NCBI RefSeq assembly: GCF_900108875.1 | Contig: NZ_FNYJ01000001.1 | Coordinates: 1,097,258-1,161,257, forward strand | Direction of reading: 5' to 3' | Origin: Pseudomonas sp. NFR16 | Lineage (GTDB): Bacteria; Pseudomonadota; Gammaproteobacteria; Pseudomonadales; Pseudomonadaceae | Length of the DNA: 64,000 bases | In this document: piece by piece, positions 1 to 8,815 of the stretch | How the letters are laid out: the number at the start of each line of letters is the position of its first letter | How positions within the stretch are numbered: the stretch's first letter is position 1 | Notes under the pieces: model-generated | Databases searched by the model: none | Told to the model about the DNA's origin: nothing | What the model saw: the letters and a program-made list of their open reading frames with translations, nothing else | Program-made: the position numbers and the translations under genes

Positions 1-965
1 CGGTGATGGCCGGGGTGGCGATTGGCGAGACGTCGATCAGTCTGCCGGTGATCGGCCAGGTGCTGGCGAACAAGCTGTGGGCCGCCGGCTATGCGGTGGA
101 CGCCATCGATGAAGGTATCATCTGGAATTACCGCCTGACCCGCGCCATTGTCGCCGCTGCCTGCGGCGCCGGTCTGGCAGTCTCGGGCGTCGTGCTGCAA
201 TCGCTGCTGCGCAACCCGCTTGCCGATCCCTATCTGCTGGGCATCTCTGCGGGCGCTTCGACCGGCGCAGTACTCGTCGCGATCATCGGCCTGGGCGCCG
301 GGGCGATCTCATTGTCGGCCGGCGCTTTCGTCGGCGCAGTCGCAGCCTTCGCATTGGTTGCGCTGCTGGCGCGCTCGTCCCGAGGCCAGACAGCCACAGG
401 CCAGATCATTCTCGCAGGCATCGCCGGCTCACAATTGTTCAACGCGCTGACCTCCTTCCTGATCACCAAATCGGCCAGCGCCGAACAGGCGCGCGGCATC
501 ATGTTCTGGTTGCTCGGCAATCTGAGCGGCGTGCGCTGGGCATCGGTGACGCTGGCTGTGCCGGTGGTGCTGGCGGGTCTGCTGGTCTGTCTCTGGCACC
601 GACGCTCGCTGGACGCCTTCACCTTCGGCGCGGATTCCGCAGCGTCGCTGGGCATTCCCGTGCGTCGGGTACAGGCGATCCTCATCGCGACGGCGGCTTT
701 GACGACCGCCGTGATGGTGTCCATTGTCGGCTCCATCGGTTTCGTCGGCCTGGTGATTCCACACGCAGTGCGCATGATGACGGGTGTCCGTCACGCGCGA
801 CTGGTGCCCTTGAGTGCATTGAGCGGTGCGCTGTTTCTGATTGCCGCCGACGTGCTCTCACGCACTCTGATCAAGGGCCAGGTCTTGCCCATCGGCGTGA
901 TCACCGCGTTGGTGGGTGCACCGGTGTTTGCCCTGATCCTGCTTCGCGGAAACCGCCCACGATGA
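1..965 (+). CDS. FecCD-family ABC transporter permease (5' end outside window)
   Basis: Inner-membrane permease subunit of a BtuC/FecCD-type importer for iron-siderophore, haem or cobalamin. The reading frame is open from the first base. The visible 320 residues start near where family members begin their first periplasmic segment, so roughly 20 N-terminal residues are probably missing. Family hallmarks are visible: RLTRAIVAAACGAGLAVSG, then LLRNPLADPYLLGISAGAS, many hydrophobic helices, and the late GFVGLVIPHAVRMMTG loop that contacts the ATPase. The stop codon overlaps the next start as ATGA, so it is translationally coupled to its ATPase. The binding protein and receptor are not in the window, so the substrate cannot be named. 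Confidence 0.93.
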   Translation, partial: VMAGVAIGETSISLPVIGQVLANKLWAAGYAVDAIDEGIIWNYRLTRAIVAAACGAGLAVSGVVLQSLLRNPLADPYLLGISAGASTGAVLVAIIGLGAGAISLSAGAFVGAVAAFALVALLARSSRGQTATGQIILAGIAGSQLFNALTSFLITKSASAEQARGIMFWLLGNLSGVRWASVTLAVPVVLAGLLVCLWHRRSLDAFTFGADSAASLGIPVRRVQAILIATAALTTAVMVSIVGSIGFVGLVIPHAVRMMTGVRHARLVPLSALSGALFLIAADVLSRTLIKGQVLPIGVITALVGAPVFALILLRGNRPR

Positions 966-1750
966 ACGCGCCGCTGCCACTTGCCGAAAGCGCGCTTGCC
1001 GCGCACGACCTCAGTTATACGATCAATGGCGCGCCGCTGCTGAGCCACGTCAGCCTGTGCATCAGAAAAGGGGAAAACCTCGGCATCGTCGGGCCAAACG
1101 GTGCGGGCAAGTCAACCCTGATCAGGCTGCTGGCAGGCCTTCAGACGCCTACGGCGGGGAGTGTCTGGCTGAACGGCGAGCGGCTGACGAGCCTGACGCG
1201 ACGCGACATCGCGCAACGGCTGGCGGTGGTCGAGCAGCACGCGCAGACCAGCGATTCGATCAATGTACTGCAAGCCGTGGAACTGGGTCGTACGCCCTGG
1301 CTGTCCGCATTGAGCCCTTGGCGGGAAGTCGATAGCCAGATCGTTGCGCAGGCCATCGCCAGCGTCAGCCTCGATCATCTGACGCAGCGAGCCTGGCAAA
1401 CGCTGTCTGGAGGCGAGCAGCAACGGGTGCACATTGCCCGCGCGTTGGCTCAACGCCCCAGGGTTCTATTGCTCGACGAGCCCACCAACCATCTGGACAT
1501 CCAACAGCAGCTGTCGATTCTCAGGCTGGTTCACACCTTGCCCGTCACCACCGTGATCGCGCTGCACGACCTGAATCAGGCGCTGGCCTGTGATCGCCTG
1601 GCGGTAATGGACAAAGGCCGGCTCATCGCGGTGGGCGCGCCATTTGAAGTACTGACACCTGAACGCCTGCGCGAGACGTTCGGCGTCGTCGGTCACTGGC
1701 TCACGGACCCAATCGACAACGCGCGGATCCTGCGGCTGCGCTGCATCTGA
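962..1750 (+). CDS. FecE/BtuD-type ABC transporter ATP-binding protein
   Basis: Cytoplasmic ATPase that powers the FecCD-type permease encoded immediately upstream. The 262-residue protein has Walker A GPNGAGKST (about residues 44-52), signature LSGGEQQR, Walker B VLLLDEPTNHLD and the switch histidine in ALHDLNQA. Length is normal for this subfamily. The start ATG overlaps the permease stop by four bases. It is the last gene of the transporter operon; the next gene is on the other strand. Substrate is iron-chelate, haem or cobalamin by family, not resolved here. Confidence 0.94.
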   Translation: MNAPLPLAESALAAHDLSYTINGAPLLSHVSLCIRKGENLGIVGPNGAGKSTLIRLLAGLQTPTAGSVWLNGERLTSLTRRDIAQRLAVVEQHAQTSDSINVLQAVELGRTPWLSALSPWREVDSQIVAQAIASVSLDHLTQRAWQTLSGGEQQRVHIARALAQRPRVLLLDEPTNHLDIQQQLSILRLVHTLPVTTVIALHDLNQALACDRLAVMDKGRLIAVGAPFEVLTPERLRETFGVVGHWLTDPIDNARILRLRCI

Positions 1751-1765
1751 GCACACTCGACGCGG

Positions 1766-2518
1766 TTAGTTGCCCTGCTCGAACTGGCCTTTGCGCTCCA
1801 TGATCATTCGCTCGCCACTTTGCTGGCGTTGCTGCTGCATCGCGTCACTGCTGCCGTTGACCCGAGGCGAAGCAGACGACCCGGTGCCATTGCCGGGACG
1901 CAGCGCCGGATTGGTCGTGCCGACATTGCCGTTGTTCACACCGCTGGCGTTGTTGACGCCATTGGCGCCCGTGGCCGTGGTGTTATTGCTGTTGCTGCCG
2001 TTGGTGTGAGTCGCGTCGGTGCCATTGACATTAATGCCGTTGGTTCCGGTGGCGTTGGTGTTACTGCTGTTGCTGCCATTGGTCCCGGTCGCATTGGTGT
2101 TGCTGCTGTTGGTGCCGTTGGTACCGGTGGCGTTGGTGTTGCTGCTGTTACTGCCGTTGGTTCCGGTCGCGTTGGTATTGCTGCTGTTGGTGCCGTTGGT
2201 GCCGGTCGCATTGGTGTTGCTGCTGTTGGTGCCATTGGTGCCAGTCGCGTTGGTGTTGCCGCTGTTGGTGCCGTTCGTGCCTGTTGCGCCAGTGCGCGCG
2301 CCGGACGTGGCCGAACCCGCACTGCCTGCTGCGCCCGCACCCGCACCGCCGCCACCTGTTGCGCCACCCCCTGTCGAGCCACCTGCACCGCCCGCGCCTA
2401 TGCCGGACGCCGCCAGCAGGATTGTCGTCGAGGCCGAGGTCTGCGCCATCGCGCCCATCGACACTGTCGCAGCACCCACAAACAGCAGGTTGAGCCATCT
2501 TTTCCGTGAACTGATCAT
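1766..2518 (-). CDS. Secreted low-complexity Asn/Thr/Gly repeat protein, function unknown
   Basis: A 250-residue protein with a likely Sec signal peptide: basic MISSRKR, hydrophobic LNLLFVGAATVSMGA, probable cleavage after AMA at residue 25. A Gly/Ala-rich linker follows (about residues 38-78), then nine tandem 13-residue units of the type TGTNGTNSSNTNA (79 to about 190), then a charged tail rich in Gln, Arg and Glu (SDAMQQQRQQSGERM). No Cys and no catalytic signature. Such Asn/Thr-rich exported proteins may be surface or matrix spacers, but that is inference. Copy number should vary between strains because the DNA repeats are nearly identical. I recognise no named family. Confidence 0.75.
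   Translation of the reverse strand: MISSRKRWLNLLFVGAATVSMGAMAQTSASTTILLAASGIGAGGAGGSTGGGATGGGGAGAGAAGSAGSATSGARTGATGTNGTNSGNTNATGTNGTNSSNTNATGTNGTNSSNTNATGTNGSNSSNTNATGTNGTNSSNTNATGTNGSNSSNTNATGTNGINVNGTDATHTNGSNSNNTTATGANGVNNASGVNNGNVGTTNPALRPGNGTGSSASPRVNGSSDAMQQQRQQSGERMIMERKGQFEQGN
1934..2284 (-). repeat. 39-bp tandem repeats coding for 13-residue units
   Basis: About nine in-frame copies of a 39-bp unit lie within the repeat protein gene. Eight run from 2284 to 1973; a ninth degenerate copy continues to about 1934. The middle copies (2 to 6) differ by only a few bases, mostly ACC/AGC swaps at one Thr/Ser codon, while the last three have drifted. This suggests recent expansion by slippage or unequal recombination from the centre of the array. 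Confidence 0.85.
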
Positions 2519-2697
2519 CGTCGTATCTCCAGAAAAACCGCGTGAGGTCTTCTTTCGAGGTCAGACGCACGCCAGCGTTCGGCCTTTTTTGTTTGCCAGT
2601 GGCCAGCTGCTGAATATTCCGCGCGATCTGCAAGAACGTACCAGACAAGTCGCTGGCGGACGCCGATAATCCGCGCTTTGAGCAGGAGTCTTCATTC

Positions 2698-3399
2698 GTG
2701 CAAGTGATTCACTCAGGTCGGGGCGACGCCTATCGTCGGGGCGCGCTGGCCATTTTACCGTTGTCGCTGGCGTGCGCGCCGTGGGGGTTGCTGGCAGGAT
2801 CGCTGGCCATCGACGCCGGACTGACTCCCGCGCAGGGCCAGGGGCTGTCGGCATTCGTGTTTGCCGGCGCCGCGCAGATCGTGGCGATCGGCATGCTGAA
2901 AAGCGGCACGAGCATGTTGTCGATCCTGCTCACCACCCTGCTGCTCACCTCGCAGCATTTGCTCTACGGTCTGCACATGCGCGCGCACCTGAGCGCGTTG
3001 CCGATGCGCTGGCGGGTGGGCATGGGCTTTCTGCTCACCGACGAGTTGTTCGCCATGACCAGTCACCACGACCCGCGCAGCTTCGACCGTTGGTACGCGC
3101 TGGGTGTCGGCCTGACGTTCTATCTGCTGTGGAATCTGTTCACCTGCGCGGGAATCGTGCTGGGCAACAGCATCCCGGGGCTGTCGCGGCTGGGGCTGGA
3201 TTTCTCCATCGCAGCCACCTTCATTGCCCTGATCACGCCGAACGTGCGCAATCTGCCAACGGCAGTGTGCGTGGCCGTTTCGCTGTTGACCTCGGTGCTG
3301 CTCAGTTACCTGAAAATCGAGGCGGCGCTGATTCTTTCCGGCCTGGCGGGCATGAGTGCAGGGTTCGTCTGCAAACGTTATAAGGAGATCACGCAATGA
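2698..3399 (+). CDS. azlC: AzlC-family branched-chain amino acid exporter, large subunit
   Basis: Large membrane subunit of an AzlCD-type exporter of branched-chain amino acids or analogues. The 233-residue protein shows family features: LPLSLACAPWGLLAG near the N-terminus, FAGAAQIVAIGML, and the LTSQHLLYGLHMRAHL segment. Start is GTG at 2698, chosen because GCAGGAG lies about 9 bases upstream and the protein then has normal length. The stop overlaps the azlD start as ATGA. Upstream DNA holds no regulator. Confidence 0.9.
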   Translation: MQVIHSGRGDAYRRGALAILPLSLACAPWGLLAGSLAIDAGLTPAQGQGLSAFVFAGAAQIVAIGMLKSGTSMLSILLTTLLLTSQHLLYGLHMRAHLSALPMRWRVGMGFLLTDELFAMTSHHDPRSFDRWYALGVGLTFYLLWNLFTCAGIVLGNSIPGLSRLGLDFSIAATFIALITPNVRNLPTAVCVAVSLLTSVLLSYLKIEAALILSGLAGMSAGFVCKRYKEITQ

Positions 3400-3710
3400 C
3401 GGCGTGGCTGGTGATCCTGTGCATGAGCGCGATCCTGTTCATGAATCGCTACCTTTTTCTGGAGCCAAGGCTGCCTTTGAAACTGGGTCGCAACGTCCGG
3501 GATTTCCTCGGCTTTGCCGTACCGGGGTTGCTGACGGCCATCTGCGCGCCGATCATTTTTCTGCCAGACGGCGAATTGACGCTGGCGCCCACAAACCCCT
3601 ATCTGCTGGCGGGGTTGTTCGCAGTGGCGGTGATGATCTGGAAGAAAAACGTGCTGCTGACGCTGTTCCTCAGCATGGCGGTCTTCTACCTGCTGCGCGC
3701 GCTGCTTTGA
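3396..3710 (+). CDS. azlD: AzlD-family branched-chain amino acid exporter, small subunit
   Basis: Small membrane partner of AzlC. At 104 residues with about four hydrophobic segments (AWLVILCMSAILFMNRY, VPGLLTAICAPIIF, LLAGLFAVAVMIW, LLTLFLSMAVFYLLRALL) it has the usual AzlD size. Four-base overlap with azlC implies coupled translation and a 1:1 complex in the inner membrane. It is followed by the convergent MFS gene only about 43 bases away, with no obvious terminator. Confidence 0.9.
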   Translation: MTAWLVILCMSAILFMNRYLFLEPRLPLKLGRNVRDFLGFAVPGLLTAICAPIIFLPDGELTLAPTNPYLLAGLFAVAVMIWKKNVLLTLFLSMAVFYLLRALL

Positions 3711-3753
3711 CCAACGAGTCGGTGCGGCAGTCGCCTGCCGCGCCCGGTCACGC

Positions 3754-5043
3754 TCACATGCGTTGTGCCACTGTGCCGCTGTCGACGCTCGGCGTCTGAT
3801 CCGGCGTAACCGACAAGGGCTCGATCTTGCCGACAATGAACAGGTAACTGAACGCGCCCAGCAATGCGAAAGCACCTGCAGTCATGAGTGGCGCGGTGAA
3901 TGAGCCATTGCCCATCACCAGCATGAACCCGGTAAACGTGGTGATGAAGATGCCCGCGGTATTGGAGGCGAAGTTCTGGATCCCGCCAATCGACGCCACA
4001 TGGGCCGGGGTTGGCGCCACGTCGGCCGGCAGGCACCAGATGCTGGCACCGGCAAACGCCAGACTGGCGTACGCCAGGCTGAAAAACGCCAGCATCGCGT
4101 AGGTATTATCGGTGAACACCGACAGCGAGATGCTCGACGACATCAACATGCCGCCAACGATGCAGGTCTTGCGCGCGGCCGTCAGGCTCCAGCCGCGGCG
4201 GTAGAGCGCGTCCGAGGTCAGGCCGCCGATCCAGCCGCCGACGATCGAAGCGATGGCCGGAATGGTCCCGAGCGTGCCGAGGGACTTGAGCGAAAAACCG
4301 CGCTCGGTCACCAGATAGGTCGGGAACCAGGTGATGAAGAAGTAGATCACGAAGTTCAGGCAGAAGAAGCCCAGCATCATCCCCCACAGTGTGCGGTGCC
4401 TGAACAGCGACGCCCATTTGACCTTGGGTCGCGCGGCCAGCGTTGCCGCTTTTCCCGCTTCATGCTGTTCGATGGCGGCGACGGCCTGCGGCTCCTTGTA
4501 GATAAGGAACCAGCCCACCACCCAGATCAGGCCCACAGCGCCGGTGATGATGAACGAAGCGCGCCAGCCCCACAGTTCGATGATCAACGCCACCAGTGGA
4601 ATCGACAGTGCCGAACCGACCCGCGAGCCGCTGTCGAAGATGCTGGTGGCAAAACCGCGCTCTTTTACATCGAACCACTGGCTGACGATCTTGGCGCAGG
4701 ACGGATAGGCGCCCGCCTCGCCGACGCCGAGCATCAGGCGGCAACCGAACATGCTGGCAAGACTGCTGGCCGCTGCTGTGGCTGCGGTGAACAGCGACCA
4801 CCACGCCACTGCCAGGGGCAGCGCGATCTTGGCACCGACCTTGTCGACGAACCAGCCGAACGGCATCTGCATCAGCGCGTAGGTCCAGAAGAAGCCGCTG
4901 AGCAGCAGACCCATCTGCCCAGAGCCCAAGCCGAGTTCCTTCTGGATATAAGGGGCGGCAACCGCAAGGTTGGCCCTGTCGATGTAGTTGATGGCCACCG
5001 CGAGGAAGCACAGGAAAATTACCAACCAGCGCCCTTTCTGCAT
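3754..5043 (-). CDS. MFS transporter, anion:cation symporter type (hexuronate/aldonate)
   Basis: A 429-residue twelve-helix carrier of the ACS family (ExuT/GudP/DgoT-like), which takes up sugar acids with protons. Seen: the opening VAINYIDRANLAVAAPYIQKELGL, typical of this family, and GEAGAYPSCAKIVSQWF in helix 4. The start is supported by a perfect AGGAGG eight bases upstream. It is divergent from uxuA across a 338-bp region with two identical TTGGCCTGACCAA sites, so it is probably the uptake system for the sugar acid degraded by the neighbouring enzymes. Exact substrate (mannonate, galactonate, hexuronate) is not decidable from sequence. Confidence 0.9.
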   Translation of the reverse strand: MQKGRWLVIFLCFLAVAINYIDRANLAVAAPYIQKELGLGSGQMGLLLSGFFWTYALMQMPFGWFVDKVGAKIALPLAVAWWSLFTAATAAASSLASMFGCRLMLGVGEAGAYPSCAKIVSQWFDVKERGFATSIFDSGSRVGSALSIPLVALIIELWGWRASFIITGAVGLIWVVGWFLIYKEPQAVAAIEQHEAGKAATLAARPKVKWASLFRHRTLWGMMLGFFCLNFVIYFFITWFPTYLVTERGFSLKSLGTLGTIPAIASIVGGWIGGLTSDALYRRGWSLTAARKTCIVGGMLMSSSISLSVFTDNTYAMLAFFSLAYASLAFAGASIWCLPADVAPTPAHVASIGGIQNFASNTAGIFITTFTGFMLVMGNGSFTAPLMTAGAFALLGAFSYLFIVGKIEPLSVTPDQTPSVDSGTVAQRM

Positions 5044-5160
5044 GGCGAGTCCTCCTAATTATTTTTATGAGTAAGACTTCGTTGGAGCTTCAGACAGCGC
5101 TCTGGACCTGTTCCACGCAAGGTTCATCGTTGCCTGTAAAGCACAGCGCGAACCGGTGAA

Positions 5161-5173
5161 TTGGCCTGACCAA
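5161..5173. promoter_or_regulatory. Candidate FadR-type GntR operator 1 (TTGG-N5-CCAA)
   Basis: TTGGCCTGACCAA, a near-perfect dyad in the divergent region between the MFS transporter and uxuA. FadR-subfamily regulators (LldR, PdhR, UxuR/ExuR types) classically bind TTGGT-N3-ACCAA-like sites. An identical copy lies 115 bp away and a variant precedes the LgoD-like gene. Confidence 0.65.
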
Positions 5174-5275
5174 ATATCCGAATGCAGCCGATACTAGACC
5201 CGAAAAGCCGGTTAGGGAAACTCGCTGACGCAATTTTTGAGCGTTTTTATGCCGGACGGTCGACATTTGCATTGT

Positions 5276-5288
5276 TTGGCCTGACCAA
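5276..5288. promoter_or_regulatory. Candidate FadR-type GntR operator 2 (TTGG-N5-CCAA)
   Basis: Second exact copy of TTGGCCTGACCAA, 94 bp upstream of the uxuA start. With the first copy it brackets the divergent promoters, an arrangement that would allow looping or independent control of each side. Probably bound by the GntR protein encoded at 6500-7207. Confidence 0.65.
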
Positions 5289-5381
5289 TCTATGCTCGTT
5301 CACGCCCTCCTCTGCTGACGCAACGGCGGCGTCGGCCCGGAGCGCGATCGCATCGAAACTCATAACAACAAGGACTCAGCG

Positions 5382-6431
5382 ATGAAGATGACCTTCCGTT
5401 GGTACGGGGACAGCGACCCCGTTACCTTGCAGTACATCCGCCAGATCCCCGGCATGACCGGCGTGGTGTCCGCCATCTACGACATTCCCGTGGGCGATGT
5501 CTGGCCGCTGGAAAAAATCCAGGCGCTGAAGGCCCGCGTAAATGCCCACGGCCTGGCGCTTGAAGTCATCGAAAGCGTGCCGGTGCACGAAGACATCAAG
5601 CGTGGCCTGCCAACCCGCGATCGCCTGATCGATCACTACGCGCAGACGTTGCGCAACCTCGCCGCCTGCGGGGTGAAGGTGGTCTGTTACAACTTCATGC
5701 CGGTCTTCGACTGGACTCGCTCGACGCTGGCCATGGAGTTGCCGGACGGCTCGACCACGCTGGCGTTCGATGTCGCAGTCATCGAACAGGCCAACCTAGA
5801 CGAGGGCATCAGCCTGCCCGGCTGGGACGTCAGTTACGAGCCGCACATCTTGCGTGCGCTGATCGAAGAATACGCGCAGGTGAGTGAAGAGACCCTGCGC
5901 GAAAGGCTGGCGTATTTTCTCGAGCGGATCATTCCGGTGGCGCGTGAAGCGGGCATCAAGATGGCCCTGCACCCCGACGATCCACCCCGCTCGATGTTCG
6001 GCATGCCGCGGGTGGTGAAAAACCGCCAGGACCTGGCCCGGATCATGGCGATGGTCGACGACCCGGCCAATGGGCTGACCCTCTGCTCAGGCTCGCTGGG
6101 CGCCGATCTGGGCAATGATATTCCGTCGCTGGTGCGCGAATTCGGCGCTCAGGGCCGCATCCACTTCGCGCATTTGCGTAACGTTAAAGTCAACGAGGCC
6201 GGCGATTTCTATGAGACGGCTCATCGCTCCGAAGACGGCTCACTGGACATGGGTGAGATCGTCAAAGCGTATGTGGAGACGGGGGTCGAAGGCTACTACC
6301 GTTCCGACCACGGCCGCATGATCTGGGGGGAAACCGGCAAACCGGGTTACGGGTTGTACGACCGGGCATTGGGCGCGGTTTACCTTAACGGGCTCTTCGA
6401 AGGGATTCGCAAGGCCACGCCGGCTCATTGA
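5382..6431 (+). CDS. uxuA: Mannonate dehydratase
   Basis: Dehydrates D-mannonate to 2-keto-3-deoxy-D-gluconate, which enters central metabolism through KDG kinase and aldolase. The 349-residue cytoplasmic enzyme matches Uxu[21 protein letters not shown] at the start, [15 protein letters not shown], metal-site region [17 protein letters not shown], and HFAHLRNVK and [12 protein letters not shown] near the end. The His and Cys positions of the TIM-barrel metal site appear intact (HPDD, LCSGSLG, HLRN, DHG). AAGGA precedes the ATG. Divergent from its likely transporter and controlled through the TTGG-N5-CCAA sites. Confidence 0.95.
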   Translation: MKMTFRWYGDSDPVTLQYIRQIPGMTGVVSAIYDIPVGDVWPLEKIQALKARVNAHGLALEVIESVPVHEDIKRGLPTRDRLIDHYAQTLRNLAACGVKVVCYNFMPVFDWTRSTLAMELPDGSTTLAFDVAVIEQANLDEGISLPGWDVSYEPHILRALIEEYAQVSEETLRERLAYFLERIIPVAREAGIKMALHPDDPPRSMFGMPRVVKNRQDLARIMAMVDDPANGLTLCSGSLGADLGNDIPSLVREFGAQGRIHFAHLRNVKVNEAGDFYETAHRSEDGSLDMGEIVKAYVETGVEGYYRSDHGRMIWGETGKPGYGLYDRALGAVYLNGLFEGIRKATPAH

Positions 6432-6499
6432 TCAATGTCGCGGCGGCATCAGGGGCTGACATGCGTCTGCATGAAGGCGGCGTGTCCGGGAGCGTCGGC

Positions 6500-7207
6500 T
6501 CAGGCCTGCTCCGAATCCATGCCGTCCAGCCAGCGCGCTTCTGATCGGCGCAGGTGTTCGCGCATGGCCGTCTGCGCGCCGATCAGATCACGCGCCTGGA
6601 CGGCTTGCAAAATGGCTTCATGCTCGGCCACGGCCATGGCCCAGGTTTCACGCGTTTCGGAATGCTCGCTGACGTGCGCCGTCAGCGGGCTGTAGCGCTC
6701 TTCGAACAGTGAAGTGATGATCCGCACCAGCGTCGAATTGCCGCTCATCTTTGCCAGCCGCTGATGGAATTTTCGGTCGTCATCCAAGGCCGGAACGCCT
6801 TTCAGCGCGCCCTCGCGCATCTTGTCGATGCAGGTTTGCAAATAGCGATAGTCGGCCTTGGTCCCATGCAGGCAGGCCAGCATGACGCACTCACCTTCAA
6901 TGAGCGCTCGGGCCTGCATCAGTTCTGACGGGCTTTCGCCCAGCGTGCGGGTCTTGCCCCTGACGCCCAGCAGATGCTCGCAGACGTAGATGCCCGACCC
7001 CATGCGGATCTCGACGCTGCCCTCGATTTCCAGTGCAATCAGCGCCTCGCGCAGTGAAGGCCGCGACACGCCAAGCAACTGCGCCAGATCGCGTTCCGGA
7101 GGCAGGCGCGAACCGGGTTTGATGCCGTTCTTGCGAATGTGCTCGCGCAGACGATCAGCAGTTATCTGGTAAAGGCGTCGTTCGGTGGGGAGGCTTGGCG
7201 CAGTCAT
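6500..7207 (-). CDS. FadR-subfamily GntR transcriptional regulator (UxuR-like)
   Basis: A 235-residue repressor-type regulator with an N-terminal winged helix (about residues 10-75: LREHIRKNGIKPGSRLPPER, LLGVSRPSLREALIALEIEG) and a C-terminal FCD domain (ALIEGECVMLACLHG, HQRLAKMSGNSTLVRII, EHEAILQAVQARD) with the usual metal/ligand-binding Asp and His positions. It sits between uxuA and the UxuB/LgoD-like operon. Three TTGG-N5-CCAA sites lie before the surrounding catabolic genes but none before this gene, suggesting local control of the pathway without obvious autoregulation. Confidence 0.9.
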   Translation of the reverse strand: MTAPSLPTERRLYQITADRLREHIRKNGIKPGSRLPPERDLAQLLGVSRPSLREALIALEIEGSVEIRMGSGIYVCEHLLGVRGKTRTLGESPSELMQARALIEGECVMLACLHGTKADYRYLQTCIDKMREGALKGVPALDDDRKFHQRLAKMSGNSTLVRIITSLFEERYSPLTAHVSEHSETRETWAMAVAEHEAILQAVQARDLIGAQTAMREHLRRSEARWLDGMDSEQA

Positions 7208-7400
7208 GAATCACGTTCCATCGGTCTGCGCCGGAGCATACCACACGCCCGGCAAGGCCCCGATAGGCAACACAGTGGCGAGCAAGATCGGCCACGAATG
7301 CAGAACTTCGAAGCCATCTGGCCACAGAACCCGTATGAACGCATTTGCCGGGAACTGCACTGTCCATCCGCCACAGCTCTACCCGCAAGATCCAAGCTTT

Positions 7401-7624
7401 CGTGAGCAAGCTCACTCCCACAGCATCCACTGGCCTCTTCGCGGCTGAAGCCGGTCCTACAGGCGCTGCAAATGTTTGTAGGACCGGCTTTAGCCGGGAA
7501 AGCGTCGGGCGTCACGCCGTTGATCGAGGGGCTGTTAAAGACAGTGGCTCACTCCCACAGGGATCTCCAGGCATACTCAAACTCTCCGGCCAGACACAAA
7601 TCCCGCGGGAGCGAGCTTGCTCGC
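7401..7624. repeat. Cluster of Pseudomonas REP-like elements
   Basis: Non-coding stretch (7208-7681) between convergently read gene ends. It holds GAGCAAGCTCACTCCCACAG at about 7404, an inverted pair GGCTGAAGCCGGTCCTACA (7443-7461) and TGTAGGACCGGCTTTAGCC (7477-7495), a second GCTCACTCCCACAG at 7547, and CGCGGGAGCGAGCTTGCTCGC at 7604-7624. These are typical intergenic palindromic repeats of Pseudomonas genomes; at least two sequence classes are mixed here. No protein gene is visible in this gap. Confidence 0.8.
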
Positions 7625-7681
7625 CAAGAGGCTCTCAGCCGCTAGATCTCCACCAGACAACAGACCCACGCCGCTCGCGCT

Positions 7682-8806
7682 CTATTGCTGCAGCGCCTCG
7701 CGCAGGCCGGGCTGCGCAAGGCCCGGTGGAGCCATCTGAAGCATGGGCAGAAACCTACGGCGTTTCTTCTCTTCATGGTTCTGCGCGATGTCGGCGATCC
7801 GGTGCTGCAGAAACGGATTAAGGAAGCGGTCGCGCACGCTTGCCAGATAATCCCGCGCCTGCGCCAACTGGTTACTGGCCGCGAAAATCGGCAGCACCTC
7901 GTGCTCCCAGACCTCTTCAAGACTCCGCCGCATCGAGGCGTTGCTCATGGCCTGATAGACCGTCTCGTCAGCCGCCCGGCCCTCGCTCAACCAGCGCTCC
8001 GCAAGCCAGCTGTGCCCCAGATTGAGCATGAATAGCTTGAAATGCTCGTATTGCTGCAGTTCGCGAGTCAGCACGATGCACGGGTGCACGCAGGGCAATT
8101 GCAAGCCGTCCTGTTCCTCGATGGCCCAGAGCGCGTACGGCTCGGCGACCGCGCCGATGGGCTCGATCGGTTGCGAAACGATGCGATCGACCAGCGAGTT
8201 CGCCCAGCGACAGGTCTGCCGCAGGTAGTCGGAAAACGCTGTGGGCAACTGCCAGTCAGCGGCCAGGGCGATGATCAGATCACGCAGGACATCGCCATTG
8301 CGCGACACCAGTTCGCACGGGAACAACGACAGCGGCGCGTCGGGACTGACCTGCCAGCGATCATGCAGCAACACCAGCAATTTGGCAGGAAAGCTCAACG
8401 GCGCCGGCGCATCTCGACTCAAAAGTGCCGGCGTATCAGCGGCATCCAGCGCATAGCCCTTGTCACCGGTATTGGAAATCACCACCTGCACGTCTCGCTG
8501 CATCGCATGACGAATCAGCGGCCAGTCGCGCGCCGCGTTCAGCGCACCGGCAATCGAGGTGGACCAGCATTGCTCATCGATCGTGCGGCCCTGCTCGGTG
8601 CCCTGTATCCGCACCGGATAACCCGCCCCCCTGGCGAGCGCCTGCATCCGCCGGGCGCTGTCGGGACTGGCGGTGGTCTGCACCACGGTCACCTTGCCCA
8701 ATGCCTGGCCCCGGCTGAGCGCCTGGGAGATGAACAGATCGGCATGGGCCTGAAGAAAACGACTCGTGCCAAATTGCAAAATGGGCGTAGACAGCGGATT
8801 GCTCAT
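7682..8806 (-). CDS. Mannitol dehydrogenase-family oxidoreductase (UxuB/UxaB-like)
   Basis: NAD-dependent polyol/aldonate dehydrogenase, likely interconverting fructuronate (or tagaturonate) with its aldonate. The 374-residue protein has the family N-terminus ILQFGTSRFLQAHADLFI, VVISNTGDKGY, the signature NSLVDRIVSQP, EPYALWAIE, the catalytic-region KLFMLNLGHSWLAE and the late RFLNPFLQHRIADIAQNHEEK. It is about 100 residues shorter than E. coli UxuB or UxaB (about 480), yet both domains are recognisable. SD TAGGAG lies ahead of the ATG. It follows the LgoD-like gene by 9 bases, so the two are one operon. Confidence 0.82.
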   Translation of the reverse strand: MSNPLSTPILQFGTSRFLQAHADLFISQALSRGQALGKVTVVQTTASPDSARRMQALARGAGYPVRIQGTEQGRTIDEQCWSTSIAGALNAARDWPLIRHAMQRDVQVVISNTGDKGYALDAADTPALLSRDAPAPLSFPAKLLVLLHDRWQVSPDAPLSLFPCELVSRNGDVLRDLIIALAADWQLPTAFSDYLRQTCRWANSLVDRIVSQPIEPIGAVAEPYALWAIEEQDGLQLPCVHPCIVLTRELQQYEHFKLFMLNLGHSWLAERWLSEGRAADETVYQAMSNASMRRSLEEVWEHEVLPIFAASNQLAQARDYLASVRDRFLNPFLQHRIADIAQNHEEKKRRRFLPMLQMAPPGLAQPGLREALQQ

Positions 8807-8815
8807 GGCCGTCTC

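Noticed and set aside
1934..2284. CRISPR-like regular repeats
   Set aside because: Repeats are contiguous, in frame and without spacers; they encode peptide units of a secreted protein.
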